A stretch of DNA of 31,219 bases. It comes from Bacillota bacterium (GTDB taxonomy: Bacteria; Bacillota; Clostridia; Lachnospirales; Lachnospiraceae). Below, piece after piece: positions 30,916 through 31,219 of this stretch. Each line of letters opens with the position of its first letter. Position 1 is the stretch's first letter. The stretch spans positions 1 to 31,219 of the forward strand of contig JAEZFH010000105.1 in assembly GCA_023437885.1 (NCBI GenBank). The letters run 5' to 3'. Both the position numbers and the translations under genes were made by a program. Below the pieces are notes generated by a model, which did no database searches, had not been told where the DNA came from, and was given only the letters and a program-made list of their open reading frames with translations.

Positions 30916-31219
30916 AAGATCACCTCGTAGCTTTCTGTTGCATGTTGACAGGAATCAGACGGAGTGGTGTTCCGATATAATAAGTTTACTAAAAACAGGT
31001 ATCCATTACAACCCTAATTCAAAATTTTGTTAAAAGGTACTAAAGGACAAAGGGCTGAAATACTGATGTAGAGAGAGGGAAAACCGGAGAGAGAGGCCAG
31101 GAAAAAAGTCTCTTAAAAAAGTCTCTGAAAAAAGTTTAAAATATGATTAAAGATTGAAGTATTTTATTGAATTTACTCGTTGTATGAAGTATGATGGTTG
31201 CATAAATGCAGCCAAATAT
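30916..31219. other. 304-bp noncoding end of the window
   Basis: The upstream region of the DUF1538 gene must contain its minus-strand promoter, which I could not fix. No open frame with a start site is seen on either strand. It contains the 13-bp tandem repeat listed separately. Confidence 0.5.
31102..31140 (+). repeat. 13-bp tandem repeat, about 2.7 copies
   Basis: AAAAAAGTCTCTT, AAAAAAGTCTCTG and the partial AAAAAAGTTTAAA lie head to tail at 31102, 31115 and 31128. The A6 tracts repeat every 13 bp, which may bend the DNA or simply reflect slippage. Confidence 0.7.

Noticed and set aside
1..31219. CRISPR arrays, insertion sequences, tRNA or rRNA genes
   Set aside because: I saw no regularly spaced identical repeats, no transposase motifs with terminal repeats, and no tRNA cloverleaf or rRNA sequence by eye; a tRNAscan or ISfinder run could still find weak remnants.

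Overview
The window looks like chromosome from a low-to-mid GC, Gram-positive anaerobic clostridium of the Lachnospiraceae (Clostridium cluster XIVa) type. The clues are AGGAGG-type ribosome binding sites, TTG/GTG/ATT starts, an infC-rpmI-rplT operon behind an attenuated leader, a cellobiose phosphorylase close to the Clostridium thermocellum type, a type III pantothenate kinase, an archaeal/fungal-type aspartate-semialdehyde dehydrogenase and Csp-like subtilases. Taxonomy is inferred from gene content and protein similarity recalled from memory, not from a marker search.

Layout. (1) 1-8.0 kb, + strand, mostly housekeeping: the 3' end of an SPFH/band-7 gene, an LtaS-like phosphoglycerol transferase, argF behind a strong ARG box, two small Lachnospiraceae-type proteins, coaX, a dusB-like tRNA dihydrouridine synthase and asd. 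(2) 8.0-11.6 kb: a minus-strand membrane-anchored protein of unknown function convergent with asd, then cellobiose phosphorylase whose promoter is covered by a 28-bp near-perfect palindrome. (3) 11.6-22.2 kb: a complete bacteriocin island. It holds a CPBP protease, a LytTR response regulator, a GHKL histidine kinase, a possible 23-aa peptide, a C39-peptidase ABC transporter, two double-glycine-leader peptides (the second only 55 aa), a small membrane protein likely to give immunity, a 625-aa HlyD-like adaptor, a 150-aa protein of unknown role and a TolC-like protein. (4) 22.2-24.9 kb: a highly structured noncoding region, an ECF transporter S component (PanT-like), then the L20-type leader and infC (ATT start)-rpmI-rplT. 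(5) 25.1-28.6 kb: two tandem Csp-like subtilases. The first has an intact Asp-His-Ser triad. The second has Gly in place of the catalytic Ser and is also broken by an in-frame TAA. (6) 28.6-30.9 kb, minus strand: a duplicated DUF1538 membrane protein overlapping a gene for a tandem PII-like protein.

The bacteriocin island is the most interesting part. The two-component system probably senses a peptide and switches on the locus. The C39 ABC transporter would cut the GG leaders and export the two peptides, and the small membrane protein and CPBP protease would protect the producer. The puzzling part is the HlyD adaptor plus TolC-like protein in what otherwise looks like a single-membrane organism: a type-I-secretion-like tripartite set without an obvious outer membrane. 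The Csp pair suggests a spore-former, with a protease/pseudoprotease pair in which the pseudoprotease has also been interrupted.
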